Positions 39,393 through 47,962 of a stretch of DNA of 64,000 nucleotides are shown one piece after another. The notes beneath the pieces are model-generated. The model saw nothing but the letters and a program-made list of their open reading frames with translations, was not told the origin of the DNA and ran no database searches. The position numbers and the translations under genes are program-made. The first letter of the stretch is position 1. The number at the start of each line of letters is the position of its first letter. The stretch is taken from IMG/VR virus record IMGVR_UViG_3300032229_000533, positions 118,340-182,339 of that record. One strand, 5' to 3'. The DNA comes from a virus.

Positions 39393-40898
39393 TTATAATC
39401 CACTTTGCATTTGTTCTATTTTTTTAATTTCTTCCTTATCCCTTGCACTTTTGGCAATTAATTTTGAAGCACTAAGTAGTGTTGACATAATTTTTTCTTT
39501 TGCCCTTTGAGGTATTAATTTCATTACACCACTTTCATCCATAGTTACTCCTATTGCACTAAGTTGCGCACCATCAACAACACCTATTTCTTTTACTTTT
39601 ACTCCCTGTTTAGCAAAACATGCTTGAAGTATTTTAACAGCGTTTAATGTATTTTCATTAAATGTATTACCACCATCAATAGTTTTTGGGTCAATTTTTT
39701 GACATTTAAGTTCTCCTGTTGTAAAAGCGGCATTATATAACCCACTTTTAAAAAAATCATTAAGTAATCCAACATCAGTTCCTGTACTTCCTTTACTTAA
39801 CGTTCTTTGTTTTGCCACCCAACCAGCGACAAGTCCAGTTGCGGTTGCTGCGGCACCTTGTTTACTGAAAAGTTGTGAAATAAATTTTTCAACAGTAATG
39901 AAAATATTATCAATGAACCCAAGAACAGAATCTATAACAGGTTTAGCCTTTGGAATATATTTTATAATTAAGTCACCAAAACTTTTTATAGTACTCTTTA
40001 ACCATGGCATTTTTTCTAATAAAGCCTTCAACATTTTAACCGTTGAGGACGGGGCTTTTTTAATCCCTTGCTTCAATCCAGCTTTAGTTGCGGAACCTGC
40101 CGCGGCAGTAAATGCTAAAGATATTAAGTCTGTTACTAAAAACATGTAAGGATTTGATGCTCTATCAGGGTCTTCAGGGTCATAATTTTTGTTTTTAATT
40201 TCCCACATATCCAAAATAACAATCATTACCCAAACTAATTTATTTGCGCCTGTAGTCACAGGTATCATGGCAGTAACAACATCAACAACGGTACCAATTG
40301 CGGTCATTGAATTTCTTCTAATCCATCTTAACGCAGGTACAAACGCACCCATTAATAATTTATTGGCATATTCCTTACCAAGACTTAAAGCTTTATTCCC
40401 AAGTTCTTTTGTTTTATCAACAACTTTGGAACCTATTTTTGATGCGTTTTTAGTAGACCAAAAATCTTTATTAAATGGATTGTAAGTTTGTTCTAAGATA
40501 ACACCACTTGTGTGATATTCTTTTATGATTTGTGATACAGTTTCTTTTGTCCATTCAATACCTTCTAAAACAAATTCAACTGTTCTTGAAGCCTCTTCAC
40601 GTAACATATCAACAGGTGCCGTTAACATTAAAGATTCTTTAATAATTTCAGTAATAACCCAAGTATTTTCCCATATATTACCAATTAGTTTTCCACCTGA
40701 AAACACCTCATCCATGTAAATAACATATTTTTTATTTTCTGTTATTACAAAATCAAAGACATAGTTGTTTAATTCAACCGAGGTTGATTGTGGCTTTAAG
40801 ACATTTAAATTCTCATTCAAAGTTTTTGATGAATCGTAACTCATCCTTAACTTAATTGCTTGTAATGCCTCTTCTGGTGAATATTTTGGTTGTATCAT
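39393..40898 (-). CDS. Virion-protein candidate with hydrophobic centre
   Basis: A 501-residue protein. Near residue 28 is 'TLNENLNVL' (LNE before N). Hydrophobic stretches at about 200-235 (IGTVVDVVTAMIPVTTG, LVWVMIVILDMW) and 255-275 (YMFLVTDLISLAFTAAAG) could be membrane-penetrating. The C-terminal part 'STGTDVGLLNDFFKSGLYN' with 'NTLNAVKILQACF' again resembles peptidoglycan-binding repeats. ATATTTATAA lies about ten bases before the ATG. A role in genome ejection is possible but inferred. Confidence 0.7.
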   Translation of the reverse strand: MIQPKYSPEEALQAIKLRMSYDSSKTLNENLNVLKPQSTSVELNNYVFDFVITENKKYVIYMDEVFSGGKLIGNIWENTWVITEIIKESLMLTAPVDMLREEASRTVEFVLEGIEWTKETVSQIIKEYHTSGVILEQTYNPFNKDFWSTKNASKIGSKVVDKTKELGNKALSLGKEYANKLLMGAFVPALRWIRRNSMTAIGTVVDVVTAMIPVTTGANKLVWVMIVILDMWEIKNKNYDPEDPDRASNPYMFLVTDLISLAFTAAAGSATKAGLKQGIKKAPSSTVKMLKALLEKMPWLKSTIKSFGDLIIKYIPKAKPVIDSVLGFIDNIFITVEKFISQLFSKQGAAATATGLVAGWVAKQRTLSKGSTGTDVGLLNDFFKSGLYNAAFTTGELKCQKIDPKTIDGGNTFNENTLNAVKILQACFAKQGVKVKEIGVVDGAQLSAIGVTMDESGVMKLIPQRAKEKIMSTLLSASKLIAKSARDKEEIKKIEQMQSGL

Positions 40899-40922
40899 TG
40901 TATTATTATAAATATATTAAGG

Positions 40923-41171
40923 TTACCAAATTTGGTTCGCACTACCTCTAGTTAATCCTGTCTCCCATTTTTCACCGCCTTTACCTAACATATTAGCTTT
41001 ACCTCTTTTTGTTTGATATGAATCTGACCATTTAGGAACACTACCTCCACCTCCTCCTGATGATGGTGATGATGGTGCCGCTGCGGCTTCTTGTTCTCCC
41101 ATTTCTTCTTTAGAATCCTTACCTGAATACTTGTTGAAGAAGTCTATTAAAAAATCTACGTCTAAATTCAT
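40923..41171 (-). CDS. Small glycine-rich protein
   Basis: 82 residues with a helical start (MNLDVDFLIDFFNKYSGK), an Ala/Ser/Gly linker (AAAAPSSPSSGGGGGS) and a basic tail. No family recognised. TATTTATT lies three bases before the ATG, which makes it the first gene of the 36459-41171 block. Confidence 0.65.
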   Translation of the reverse strand: MNLDVDFLIDFFNKYSGKDSKEEMGEQEAAAAPSSPSSGGGGGSVPKWSDSYQTKRGKANMLGKGGEKWETGLTRGSANQIW

Positions 41172-41174
41172 AGT

Positions 41175-41182
41175 AATAAATA
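41175..41182 (-). promoter_or_regulatory. TATTTATT element, putative phage late promoter
   Basis: Three bases before the ATG at 41171; back to back with the host-type promoter at 41207 on the other strand. Confidence 0.5.
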
Positions 41183-41206
41183 TTTTTGTTATTAGAAAAA
41201 ATTTAT

Positions 41207-41214
41207 TATATTTG
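41207..41214 (+). promoter_or_regulatory. TATATTTG promoter element
   Basis: Exact match, four bases before the ATG at 41219, which fixes the start of the lipoprotein gene. Confidence 0.7.
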
Positions 41215-41218
41215 CCCT

Positions 41219-41752
41219 ATGGGAAAATTATATCTTATATTAGTTTTATTCTTACTGACATCTTGTGAAAAGTTTGTACTTGAAACAAGTGATGTGACTT
41301 TAAGCGGTAAGTATGTTGTGTCAAAGTTGGACATTACTAGTGTTGACCAAAATACAAGTTATGATTCGTTATATACTGTTGGGGATACGTATGTTAATCC
41401 TATATTACCTGACCCAATAGACTCAATTGTAGTTAATAGGTTTTATTTACACTTTGATTATTCAACTGTTAGAATGAATCAGTTAGGTGTTAATCCTACA
41501 GGTAGAGACCTTTGGCAATATGGTTCATCACCAAATGAAATATTCTACAGAATATTATCTAACAATTCTTATAATAGAGGGTTTTTACAATTTGATTACG
41601 TTACTGTAGATGGTTCAGCAAGGACCCTAACCTTTTTAATTGAAGATGATGGGTTTGAATCACTACAATTAAAAAGTGCTGGTGCATGGTTTAAAGGCAA
41701 GTTTGGTGAAAAACAAGTTATGACACTATACTTGACAAGAGTTGGTCCTTAA
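41219..41752 (+). CDS. Lipoprotein of unknown function
   Basis: 177 residues from MGKLYLILVLFLLTSCEKF, a textbook type II signal peptide with lipobox LLTSC. A start 33 bases upstream is rejected because it would bury the promoter and signal peptide. The mature part is beta-rich (VTLSGKYVVSKLDITSV, FYLHFDYSTVRMN, TLTFLIEDDG). No family recognised; likely an envelope-exposed protein made early, e.g. for superinfection exclusion, which is inference. Convergent four-base overlap with the next gene. Confidence 0.8.
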   Translation: MGKLYLILVLFLLTSCEKFVLETSDVTLSGKYVVSKLDITSVDQNTSYDSLYTVGDTYVNPILPDPIDSIVVNRFYLHFDYSTVRMNQLGVNPTGRDLWQYGSSPNEIFYRILSNNSYNRGFLQFDYVTVDGSARTLTFLIEDDGFESLQLKSAGAWFKGKFGEKQVMTLYLTRVGP

Positions 41753-42054
41753 TATAACTCAGCCTTTGGTAATGATTTTGGATTTATTTCGTAATATTCA
41801 TTTAAAAACGAAATAAGTTCATCTTCATCCAATTCAATTTTTGATTCTTCTTCAAACAAATCTTCTTCGTTAAATTCATCATCATAAAATCCAAAAGTAT
41901 CTGACTCAAGTACAAACCCGTACTCTTCGGTTATTGAATAATCAATGTTATCAGTTCTTAGAACATCATCTTCATCGTCAATAGTTCTGAAAGATACTTC
42001 CAAGATGTTTGACTCTACACTTAAAAAATATGACACAATTTCTTTAATTTCCAT
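41749..42054 (-). CDS. Small, extremely acidic protein
   Basis: 101 residues from MEIKEIVSYFLSVESN (ATG at 42054); a longer frame adds an unlikely basic N-terminus. Asp/Glu make up a very large share, concentrated in 'DDEFNEEDLFEEESKIELDEDE' (shown in part). The charge pattern would suit a DNA mimic such as anti-restriction proteins, but no family signature is visible. Confidence 0.65.
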   Translation of the reverse strand: MEIKEIVSYFLSVESNILEVSFRTIDDEDDVLRTDNIDYSITEEYGFVLESDTFGFYDDEFNEEDLFEEESKIELDEDELISFLNEYYEINPKSLPKAELY

Positions 42055-42172
42055 AATTAAAACTTTTTTATAATGAAATATTATAAAAAAGACCAAAAGT
42101 CAAATATTAATTTAAGAAAAGAGTTTTTTTTCTATTTTTAAATTTTATATTTAAGTAGAAACAAACAGTAAT

Positions 42173-42754
42173 ATGAGATTTAATTCGTTAACAATAGACA
42201 ATTTTTACGCTAACCCTATGGATGTTCGTGAGTTTGCACTTAAACAAGAATTTAAGGTCAGAGGTAACTATCCAGGTCAAAGAACTGAATCATTTTTAAC
42301 GGATGCAACCAGAAAGACATTAAGAGATATTCTTTATCCTTTTGCTGGTGAAATTACGAATTGGGGTGGGGAATATACAGGTTCGTTTCAGTACACCACC
42401 GCAACAGACAGGTCTTGGATTCACTCTGATTCAACAACTGATTGGGCCGCAGTTTGTTATTTAACCCCTGACGCACCTGTAACTGCAGGAACAGGTATTT
42501 TTAGACACAAACAAACGGGCTGGATGAATTTTGATTACAAAAGAGAACATGATGAAGAATACATGAGACAAGCTCCTCCAGGTCATGATTCACAAGATTA
42601 TACTAAATGGGAAATGGTTGATAGAGTTGGTAATGTATTTAACAGATTAATCATGTATAGAGCAGATAATTACCATGTATCTTTAGATTACTTTGGAAAA
42701 GATATGTATGACGGTAGATTATTCCAAGTATTCTTTTTTAATACCGAACGTTAA
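42173..42754 (+). CDS. Fe(II)/2-oxoglutarate oxygenase-like protein (DUF6445-like)
   Basis: A 193-residue protein with 'DRSWIHSDSTTDWAAVCYLT' (H84-x-D86), the metal-binding HxD of 2-oxoglutarate oxygenases, followed by 'GTGIFRHKQTG' and a later His/Arg region near 'ADNYHVSLDYFG' that may close the site. The family is common in marine and T4-like phages; the substrate is unknown. A TATATTTAAG sequence lies in the leader. A four-base convergent overlap joins it to the next gene. Confidence 0.7.
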   Translation: MRFNSLTIDNFYANPMDVREFALKQEFKVRGNYPGQRTESFLTDATRKTLRDILYPFAGEITNWGGEYTGSFQYTTATDRSWIHSDSTTDWAAVCYLTPDAPVTAGTGIFRHKQTGWMNFDYKREHDEEYMRQAPPGHDSQDYTKWEMVDRVGNVFNRLIMYRADNYHVSLDYFGKDMYDGRLFQVFFFNTER

Positions 42755-43161
42755 TCTAAATTAATTCGTTCAATAAAATCAGGATTTAATTCATAAATTA
42801 TTTCTGAAATACCTTCAATACACAAACAATGTCCATGTAATGTTGAAGTAACCATTCTTCGTTTATTAAATCCTAAGACAAAACTATTAAATTGTTTGTC
42901 ATTTTTATTCCAAATCCAACTTAATGGTATTATGTTATCCATGAAATTAATACTATCCTCAATGTAGGATTCAAAATATGGGATATCACATATTTCTAAA
43001 AAAGTTTTTAACTTGTTTGGTCTATTATGGTTGGTTTCATCAAATATTGAATATATCGCTCTTGGCCCCATGTTAGTTTTCCTAACAAAGTGCCAAATGT
43101 AATATTCATTTTCACTACTTATTCTTTCGTAGTCTTTAACCGTAATTTTTTCTCTAATCAT
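42751..43161 (-). CDS. Protein of unknown function coupled to the oxygenase gene
   Basis: 136 residues from MIREKITVKDYERIS. The start is set by a TAATG overlap with the stop codon of the upstream oxygenase gene. It has a compact mixed alpha/beta look, with 'SIFDETNHNRPNKLKTFLEI' near 45 and 'TSTLHGHCLCIEGI' near 112. No family recognised. Confidence 0.65.
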   Translation of the reverse strand: MIREKITVKDYERISSENEYYIWHFVRKTNMGPRAIYSIFDETNHNRPNKLKTFLEICDIPYFESYIEDSINFMDNIIPLSWIWNKNDKQFNSFVLGFNKRRMVTSTLHGHCLCIEGISEIIYELNPDFIERINLD

Positions 43162-43754
43162 TATCTTAAGTTTGCACCGCAAAGCCAAGTAACCAAAGAT
43201 GTTCTAACACCTGAAGTTAATGGTGTTACTCTATGTAATAAAAAAGATGGGAAGAAACATATTAAACCTAATTCTTTAGGTACTGTCAAAATACTACCAC
43301 CAATGTTCATTTGTAATTCACCACCTTCATATTCTCCTGGGTCTGAAAGTTGTAATACCACTGATAGTTTTCTATTTGAAAGACCTGGTCCTAAGTCTGC
43401 ATGCCAATCATAATGTCCACCGTTACCGTAGTATTTTGTATATTGTAAACTGTCTTGATAACCCCAAATGTCAAAATTCCACATTTCTTTGTTTGCGATT
43501 TTTGCATAATCTGAAATCTTTGAGTATAACCATGCGTTATCTTTACTATCAGGTATCCAAGATATTTCACTTTTACGATAGTCTGTTACTTCGTTAGTGT
43601 CTCCACCACCTACTGCGGCTTGTTGTTTTGGTAAATTATCACCAATTTCTCTAATTTTGATTAATTCACTTGGAGTGAACGCTGATACAAAATAATAGTA
43701 ATTTAAGTGGTTTACGTTATTTCTTTGGTCTTGAATAAAATAGTGTGATGACAT
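43161..43754 (-). CDS. PKHD-type Fe(II)/2-oxoglutarate-dependent hydroxylase
   Basis: A 197-residue prolyl-hydroxylase-like enzyme. Iron ligands H118-x-D120 (HYDWHADLG) and H174 (FLLHRVTPL), with R184 (SGVRTSLVTW) as the 2-oxoglutarate anchor; strand 'RKLSVVLQLSDPGEYEGGEL' lies between them. All catalytic residues are present. Targets of phage homologues are unknown and may be phage structural proteins or bases. Cytoplasmic. Coupled to the following gene by TAATG. Confidence 0.88.
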   Translation of the reverse strand: MSSHYFIQDQRNNVNHLNYYYFVSAFTPSELIKIREIGDNLPKQQAAVGGGDTNEVTDYRKSEISWIPDSKDNAWLYSKISDYAKIANKEMWNFDIWGYQDSLQYTKYYGNGGHYDWHADLGPGLSNRKLSVVLQLSDPGEYEGGELQMNIGGSILTVPKELGLICFFPSFLLHRVTPLTSGVRTSLVTWLCGANLR

Positions 43755-43821
43755 TTGTATAAAATTTATTACTATAATTATAAGATATTAAACTTATCAA
43801 TTCAATATTTAAATTGTCGTT

Positions 43822-44826
43822 ATGATTAAAAAAAATAAAACTTTTGATTCGTTCATGTTTAGGGGTGAATTAGATTTATTAGAGTTCAGGTTAACCGAAT
43901 TAGACCCATTTGTTGATGTTTTTATAATTGCGGAATTTGATTCAAATAAAAAAAATTCAATCTTTATTCAAAACAAATCAAGATTTGACAAATGGAAAAA
44001 GAAAATACGTCACATTTTTGTAACAGAAGAATCTTGTTTGAATAAAATCACTGCGGAGTTTGTAAACCATGACCCAGATTTTGACGATATTCTATTGGTT
44101 TCGGAAATAAATGAGGTTCCTGATTTACGTAAAAAAGATGAAATAACTAAAGAATTAAAATACGGTTCAATCTTACTACAACATCAGAATTTTGTTTGGA
44201 ATATAGACCATATTGATAACTTATTTATTGATGGAACTTTTATGATTGCATTTAATTCTATCTTAGTCGCTAAAGAAATTTTAAAGAAAACATACTCTAA
44301 AAAACACAACTTAAAAAGCGGAGGTATTCAAAGAATTAAAAATGGGTGGAAATTTTCCAACTTTAAACTTGATGATGAATTTAAACAACAGATAGAAGAC
44401 AAATTACCACCTGTTGAGGTTAACCCAATAACAACATACATGTTGGTTGAACATAATGGAAAAATTGAATTACCTGTTAATACAAAGTTATTACCTTATA
44501 ATCAAATAGGTAGATACACCCCAAAAAAACATTTGTTTCTTGTTGAATCTGATGAACCAGAATCTTTGGAAATATTAGAAAACCAATATAGTACGGTTAC
44601 TATAATAAATTTTAGTAATAATTTAAACGAAATAATTGGTGAGAAAATAACAGATAAAACAACAAGAAATGTTCTTTATTTACCTGAAACTATTTTATAT
44701 AATAATGAACAACATAAGTTTCAATCTCAATATAAAATGAACGAAGTTAAACGAATGTTTAGTACGGTTTTCCTTCAAAAACAAGACACAACCAAAATAA
44801 TATATAATAACTCTATTATATTATAA
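43822..44826 (+). CDS. GT17-like glycosyltransferase
   Basis: 334 residues. The first 200 match the family-17 (beta-1,4-GlcNAc transferase-like) pattern: 'TFDSFMFRGELDLLEFRLTEL', 'DPFVDVFIIAEFDS' and 'RFDKWKKKIRHIFV', then 'DDILLVSEINEVPDL' as the nucleotide-sugar region. The C-terminal third is unrecognised. It may glycosylate phage proteins, or host surface sugars; the neighbouring oxygenases hint at a modification cluster. A strong terminator follows. Confidence 0.75.
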   Translation: MIKKNKTFDSFMFRGELDLLEFRLTELDPFVDVFIIAEFDSNKKNSIFIQNKSRFDKWKKKIRHIFVTEESCLNKITAEFVNHDPDFDDILLVSEINEVPDLRKKDEITKELKYGSILLQHQNFVWNIDHIDNLFIDGTFMIAFNSILVAKEILKKTYSKKHNLKSGGIQRIKNGWKFSNFKLDDEFKQQIEDKLPPVEVNPITTYMLVEHNGKIELPVNTKLLPYNQIGRYTPKKHLFLVESDEPESLEILENQYSTVTIINFSNNLNEIIGEKITDKTTRNVLYLPETILYNNEQHKFQSQYKMNEVKRMFSTVFLQKQDTTKIIYNNSIIL

Positions 44827-44858
44827 AAAAACCCCTCTTTTTAGGAGGGGTTTTTTTT
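44824..44858. terminator. Bidirectional terminator
   Basis: AAAAAAACCCCTC, four bases, GAGGGGTTTTTTTT between convergent genes. Confidence 0.85.
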
Positions 44859-46344
44859 AATTATATTTTTTAAATCTATTAAACATTTCGTTAATTTTAT
44901 TTTTTTGAATTAAAAAAGATTCTTTTAAATCTTCATCAACCTCTTCAAAATCATCTTCTTCGTCTAATTCACTTTCGTAAGAGAATTCTTGATATGGTCC
45001 TGCTTTACCAGGCCCGTCACTATCAAAATCATATGCTTTTTTCATTGCCCCGTAAATTCCTTGGACTCCTGAAATATCAGGTTGTTCATCTAATTCTCCT
45101 TCATCGTCAGCCCATGCAGATTCCATTGTTTCGTAATCTTTTTCTGGGTCATATCCATACATATCGTCTTCAAAAATAGGGTATCCGCTATTTGGACCAC
45201 CTGATTCAAAATCAAACGCTGGTGTTTCTGGTTCTTCACCATCATCCTCAACCTCAAGGTCGTCAAATGATTTTTGAAATTGGTCTGGTCCGTCAGATTC
45301 AAAATCATAACCTGGGTCAATATTACTTAAATCCATGTCAGGTGCATTTCCACCGCCAGTAAATCCTTGTTCATAAAGTTCTTCATCTTCGTCATCTAAA
45401 CTATCAATAAAATCTTCAACACTTCTTTTACCTAATGAATATCCTGTATCACCACCTTTAAATCCGTACATGTTCTCACCATCGTGATATTCATGTTCAT
45501 CACCGAATTCAACATCCGCTTGATGTGAGGGTGATTTATATCTGTATTTTCTTCCTTTAACTAAATCTTTAACATCAATTTCATACATTTCACCATCAGT
45601 TACTTCAGATGCATTTATATCCTCAAATCCGTCATCTTCATTATCTGTATCGTCAACACCATCTTGAGTATATGATGATTCATAATCTTGGAAATCATAC
45701 TCGTTTTGTTCTTTATAAAGGTTTTTGTGCATTTTTTCAAAAGTATCTACATCATTTGATGAACCCTCAATGTAATCAAATCCCGCACTTGGATTTAAAT
45801 CTTCTTCATCATAAATGTCATCTAAGTGTCCAGTCTCTTCTTCCATGGCGCCGTAACCACATTCGTTACACATACCTTCATACATTTCACCACCACATTC
45901 ACACATATTACCTTCTTCAAGATATGATTCTTCCATATGACCGTAATTACATTCGGTACACATACCATCCATAATCATTGCTCCACAATCATCACAAACT
46001 TCTTTGAGTTTAGTTTTACCTCCAAGTACATCAATAACGACCATATCTTTTTCTTCGTTTCTATCTTTTCTTAAGTTTTTTAATTTATCAGTAGTTTTAC
46101 CACCAAGTACATCATCAATAACGATTTGTTCGTTGATTCCCATATTGGTGTATTTTTTAACCTCACCTTTATTGTTAACAACCATACCATCTTTATCTCC
46201 AGCAAAGTCATATACCGTTAATGGTTGTGTATTAGATACCTGCGGTTGCATTGTTTGGTATCCGTTATATAAACTCTTGTGTTGGTTCAAAATATCTGAT
46301 TTCTCAGATGCAGATAATTGACCTAATCCAAAATATCCTCTCAT
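44857..46344 (-). CDS. Large acidic virion-protein candidate with zinc-ribbon pairs and DFDSDGP repeats
   Basis: A 495-residue protein beginning MRGYFGLGQLSASEKSDILN, whose EK-x2-IL-x-QH segment matches the 37210 product. 'NEQIVIDDVLGGKT' and 'DMVVIDVLGGKT' form an internal repeat around 75-115. Two to four CxxC ribbons follow at about 118-165 (CDDCGAM, CTECNYG, CECGG, CNECGYG). The C-terminal half is Asp/Glu-rich with at least three copies of a Y/F-DF-x-S-x-GP motif. No family recognised. GTATTTATAAA is in the leader. Confidence 0.75.
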   Translation of the reverse strand: MRGYFGLGQLSASEKSDILNQHKSLYNGYQTMQPQVSNTQPLTVYDFAGDKDGMVVNNKGEVKKYTNMGINEQIVIDDVLGGKTTDKLKNLRKDRNEEKDMVVIDVLGGKTKLKEVCDDCGAMIMDGMCTECNYGHMEESYLEEGNMCECGGEMYEGMCNECGYGAMEEETGHLDDIYDEEDLNPSAGFDYIEGSSNDVDTFEKMHKNLYKEQNEYDFQDYESSYTQDGVDDTDNEDDGFEDINASEVTDGEMYEIDVKDLVKGRKYRYKSPSHQADVEFGDEHEYHDGENMYGFKGGDTGYSLGKRSVEDFIDSLDDEDEELYEQGFTGGGNAPDMDLSNIDPGYDFESDGPDQFQKSFDDLEVEDDGEEPETPAFDFESGGPNSGYPIFEDDMYGYDPEKDYETMESAWADDEGELDEQPDISGVQGIYGAMKKAYDFDSDGPGKAGPYQEFSYESELDEEDDFEEVDEDLKESFLIQKNKINEMFNRFKKYN

Positions 46345-46420
46345 AATTTTTTTTATTTATAAATACCTACAAAAACTCAATTTTTGTTTGACTATAATAA
46401 AAGTTAGATTTATAATTATG

Positions 46421-46503
46421 TGAGACGGGAAGAGTTAATATTTTTTTGATAGTATCTTGGTACTTTACTTTCGCCTAATTAAAGCTCTCCCGTCTTTTTA
46501 TTC
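46421..46503 (+). ncRNA. Candidate structured small RNA or leader
   Basis: AGACGGGA-AGAG-TTAAT and ATTAA-AGCTC-TCCCGTCT enclose about 45 bases that contain an AGTA-TCTTGG-TACT hairpin, and the 3' side runs into TTTTT. This is either an 80-base small RNA with its own terminator or a regulatory leader of the 46521 gene. No coding frame. Confidence 0.45.
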
Positions 46504-46520
46504 ACTTAATTTATTTTAAC

Positions 46521-46778
46521 ATGAGTATTGAAGATTACAACGTTGACGAATTTGCTGAAGGGGCAATAAAACTTGATGGGTTTGATGACGCAATTGTCGG
46601 TATTGTAGAACAATTTGGAAGTGGTGGTCCACAAATCTTATATTCCAAAAACAAAATTATCTACACATTACAAGAAAGAGACGGGATGACCTGGTCAGAA
46701 GCTGAAGAGTTTTATGACTACAATATTTTGGGTCTTTATGCTAGTGACCAAAATCCAGTTTTTTTAATTACAGAATAA
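46521..46778 (+). CDS. Small conserved-type phage protein
   Basis: 85 residues with 'FDDAIVGIVEQFGSGGPQIL' and 'MTWSEAEEFYDYNILGLYA'. This layout (predicted site, 'MTxxEAxEyxxyN') recurs in many phages but has no assigned function. First gene of a plus-strand operon that runs to 53745. Confidence 0.75.
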   Translation: MSIEDYNVDEFAEGAIKLDGFDDAIVGIVEQFGSGGPQILYSKNKIIYTLQERDGMTWSEAEEFYDYNILGLYASDQNPVFLITE

Positions 46779-46782
46779 TTTG

Positions 46783-46790
46783 TATCTTTG
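46783..46790 (+). promoter_or_regulatory. TATCTTTG promoter element
   Basis: Exact TAnnTTTG match, 19 bases upstream of the ATG at 46810. Confidence 0.65.
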
Positions 46791-46809
46791 TCGTCTTAAA
46801 CGATAACAG

Positions 46810-47307
46810 ATGAATATATTCATATTAGACCTTGATGTTAAAAAATGCGCCCAATATCATGTTGATAAACATGTTGTTAAAATGATATTGGAAACCGCCC
46901 AACTTTTGTGCGGTGTTCACCATGTATCTGATGGTAATATCACAAGTGTCCCATACAAACTATCCCATAAAAATCACCCATGTTCTATTTGGTGTCGTGA
47001 GTCATTGTCAAATTATTTGTATTTGTGTGAGTTAGGTTTGGAATTGTGTTATGAATACACATACCGATATGGAAAACGTCATAAATCACAAGATGTAATT
47101 GAATGGTGTTTAGTCAATAAACCAAATATACCTGATGTCGGATTTACGGAACCCGCAAAGGCAATGCCTGATGAGTTTAAAGTAAAATCAGTGGTTCAAT
47201 CATATAGAAATTATTACATGGGGGCAAAATCGGGATTTGCTGTTTGGAAAAATAGAGAAAAACCTTCTTGGTTTAAAGAAAATGTGTTAGATTTGCAGTA
47301 TGATTAA
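46810..47307 (+). CDS. Pyrimidine-dimer DNA glycosylase-like phage protein
   Basis: 165 residues with 'VDKHVVKMILETAQLLCGVHH', 'HKNHPCSIWCRESLSNYLYL' and 'VVQSYRNYYMGAK', a pattern found in many phage proteins annotated as pyrimidine-dimer glycosylase/excision-like. Activity has not been shown for most of them. If real, it would repair UV damage in phage DNA. It overlaps the phosphoesterase gene by eight bases. Confidence 0.7.
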   Translation: MNIFILDLDVKKCAQYHVDKHVVKMILETAQLLCGVHHVSDGNITSVPYKLSHKNHPCSIWCRESLSNYLYLCELGLELCYEYTYRYGKRHKSQDVIEWCLVNKPNIPDVGFTEPAKAMPDEFKVKSVVQSYRNYYMGAKSGFAVWKNREKPSWFKENVLDLQYD

Positions 47308-47962
47308 GATAGACAAAGATTTTAAAGGTAATGTGTGGATTTTTTCTGACCCACACTACAATCACAAAAATATATGTCGTGGTACGACAAACTGGCGTAT
47401 GCCAGATGGTTCAATTCCGATTGAGCAAACTCGTGATTTCCAAACATTGGAAAAAATGAATGCTGAAATCGTCAATAATATAAATGAGAACGTAATGCAA
47501 GACGACATTTTAATTTGTCTTGGAGATTGGAGTTTTGGTGGGTTTGAATCTATCAAAGAATTTTGGGACCGAATTGTTTGTAAAAACATTCACCTTGTTC
47601 TTGGTAACCACGACCACCACATTGAGAATAACAGAGAGGGATGTCAAGGTTATTTCAAAAGTGTTGCACATTACAACACTTTGAAGATTGACGAACACAC
47701 ATTCCGTATGATGCACTACCCAATCAGTTCTTGGGATGGTCTTAACAAAGGAGTTATGCACCTTCACGGTCACTGCCACCTCCCAACCAATTTAAGGTTT
47801 GGTAAAGGTCAAAGAATGGATGTTGGAATGGATGGTCACCCTGAATTCCGTCCATACAATATTAGACGTGAAGTTGTACCTTTGTTAAGACACAGACCTA
47901 AAGTATCCGAAATGGATAATGACCACCACACAGATGAAATAGTAAATAAAGACCAAGGATGA
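47300..47962 (+). CDS. Calcineurin-like metallophosphoesterase
   Basis: 220 residues with all metal motifs: 'FSDPHYNHKN' (DxH), 'ILICLGDWSFGG' (GD), 'HLVLGNHDHH' (GNHD), 'MMHYPISSW' (H) and 'HLHGHCH' (GHxH). Such enzymes hydrolyse phosphomonoesters or diesters, including 2',3'-cyclic ends. The presence of RNA kinase and ligase genes downstream suggests RNA end processing. It overlaps both neighbours, so it is part of an operon. Confidence 0.9.
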   Translation: MIKIDKDFKGNVWIFSDPHYNHKNICRGTTNWRMPDGSIPIEQTRDFQTLEKMNAEIVNNINENVMQDDILICLGDWSFGGFESIKEFWDRIVCKNIHLVLGNHDHHIENNREGCQGYFKSVAHYNTLKIDEHTFRMMHYPISSWDGLNKGVMHLHGHCHLPTNLRFGKGQRMDVGMDGHPEFRPYNIRREVVPLLRHRPKVSEMDNDHHTDEIVNKDQG

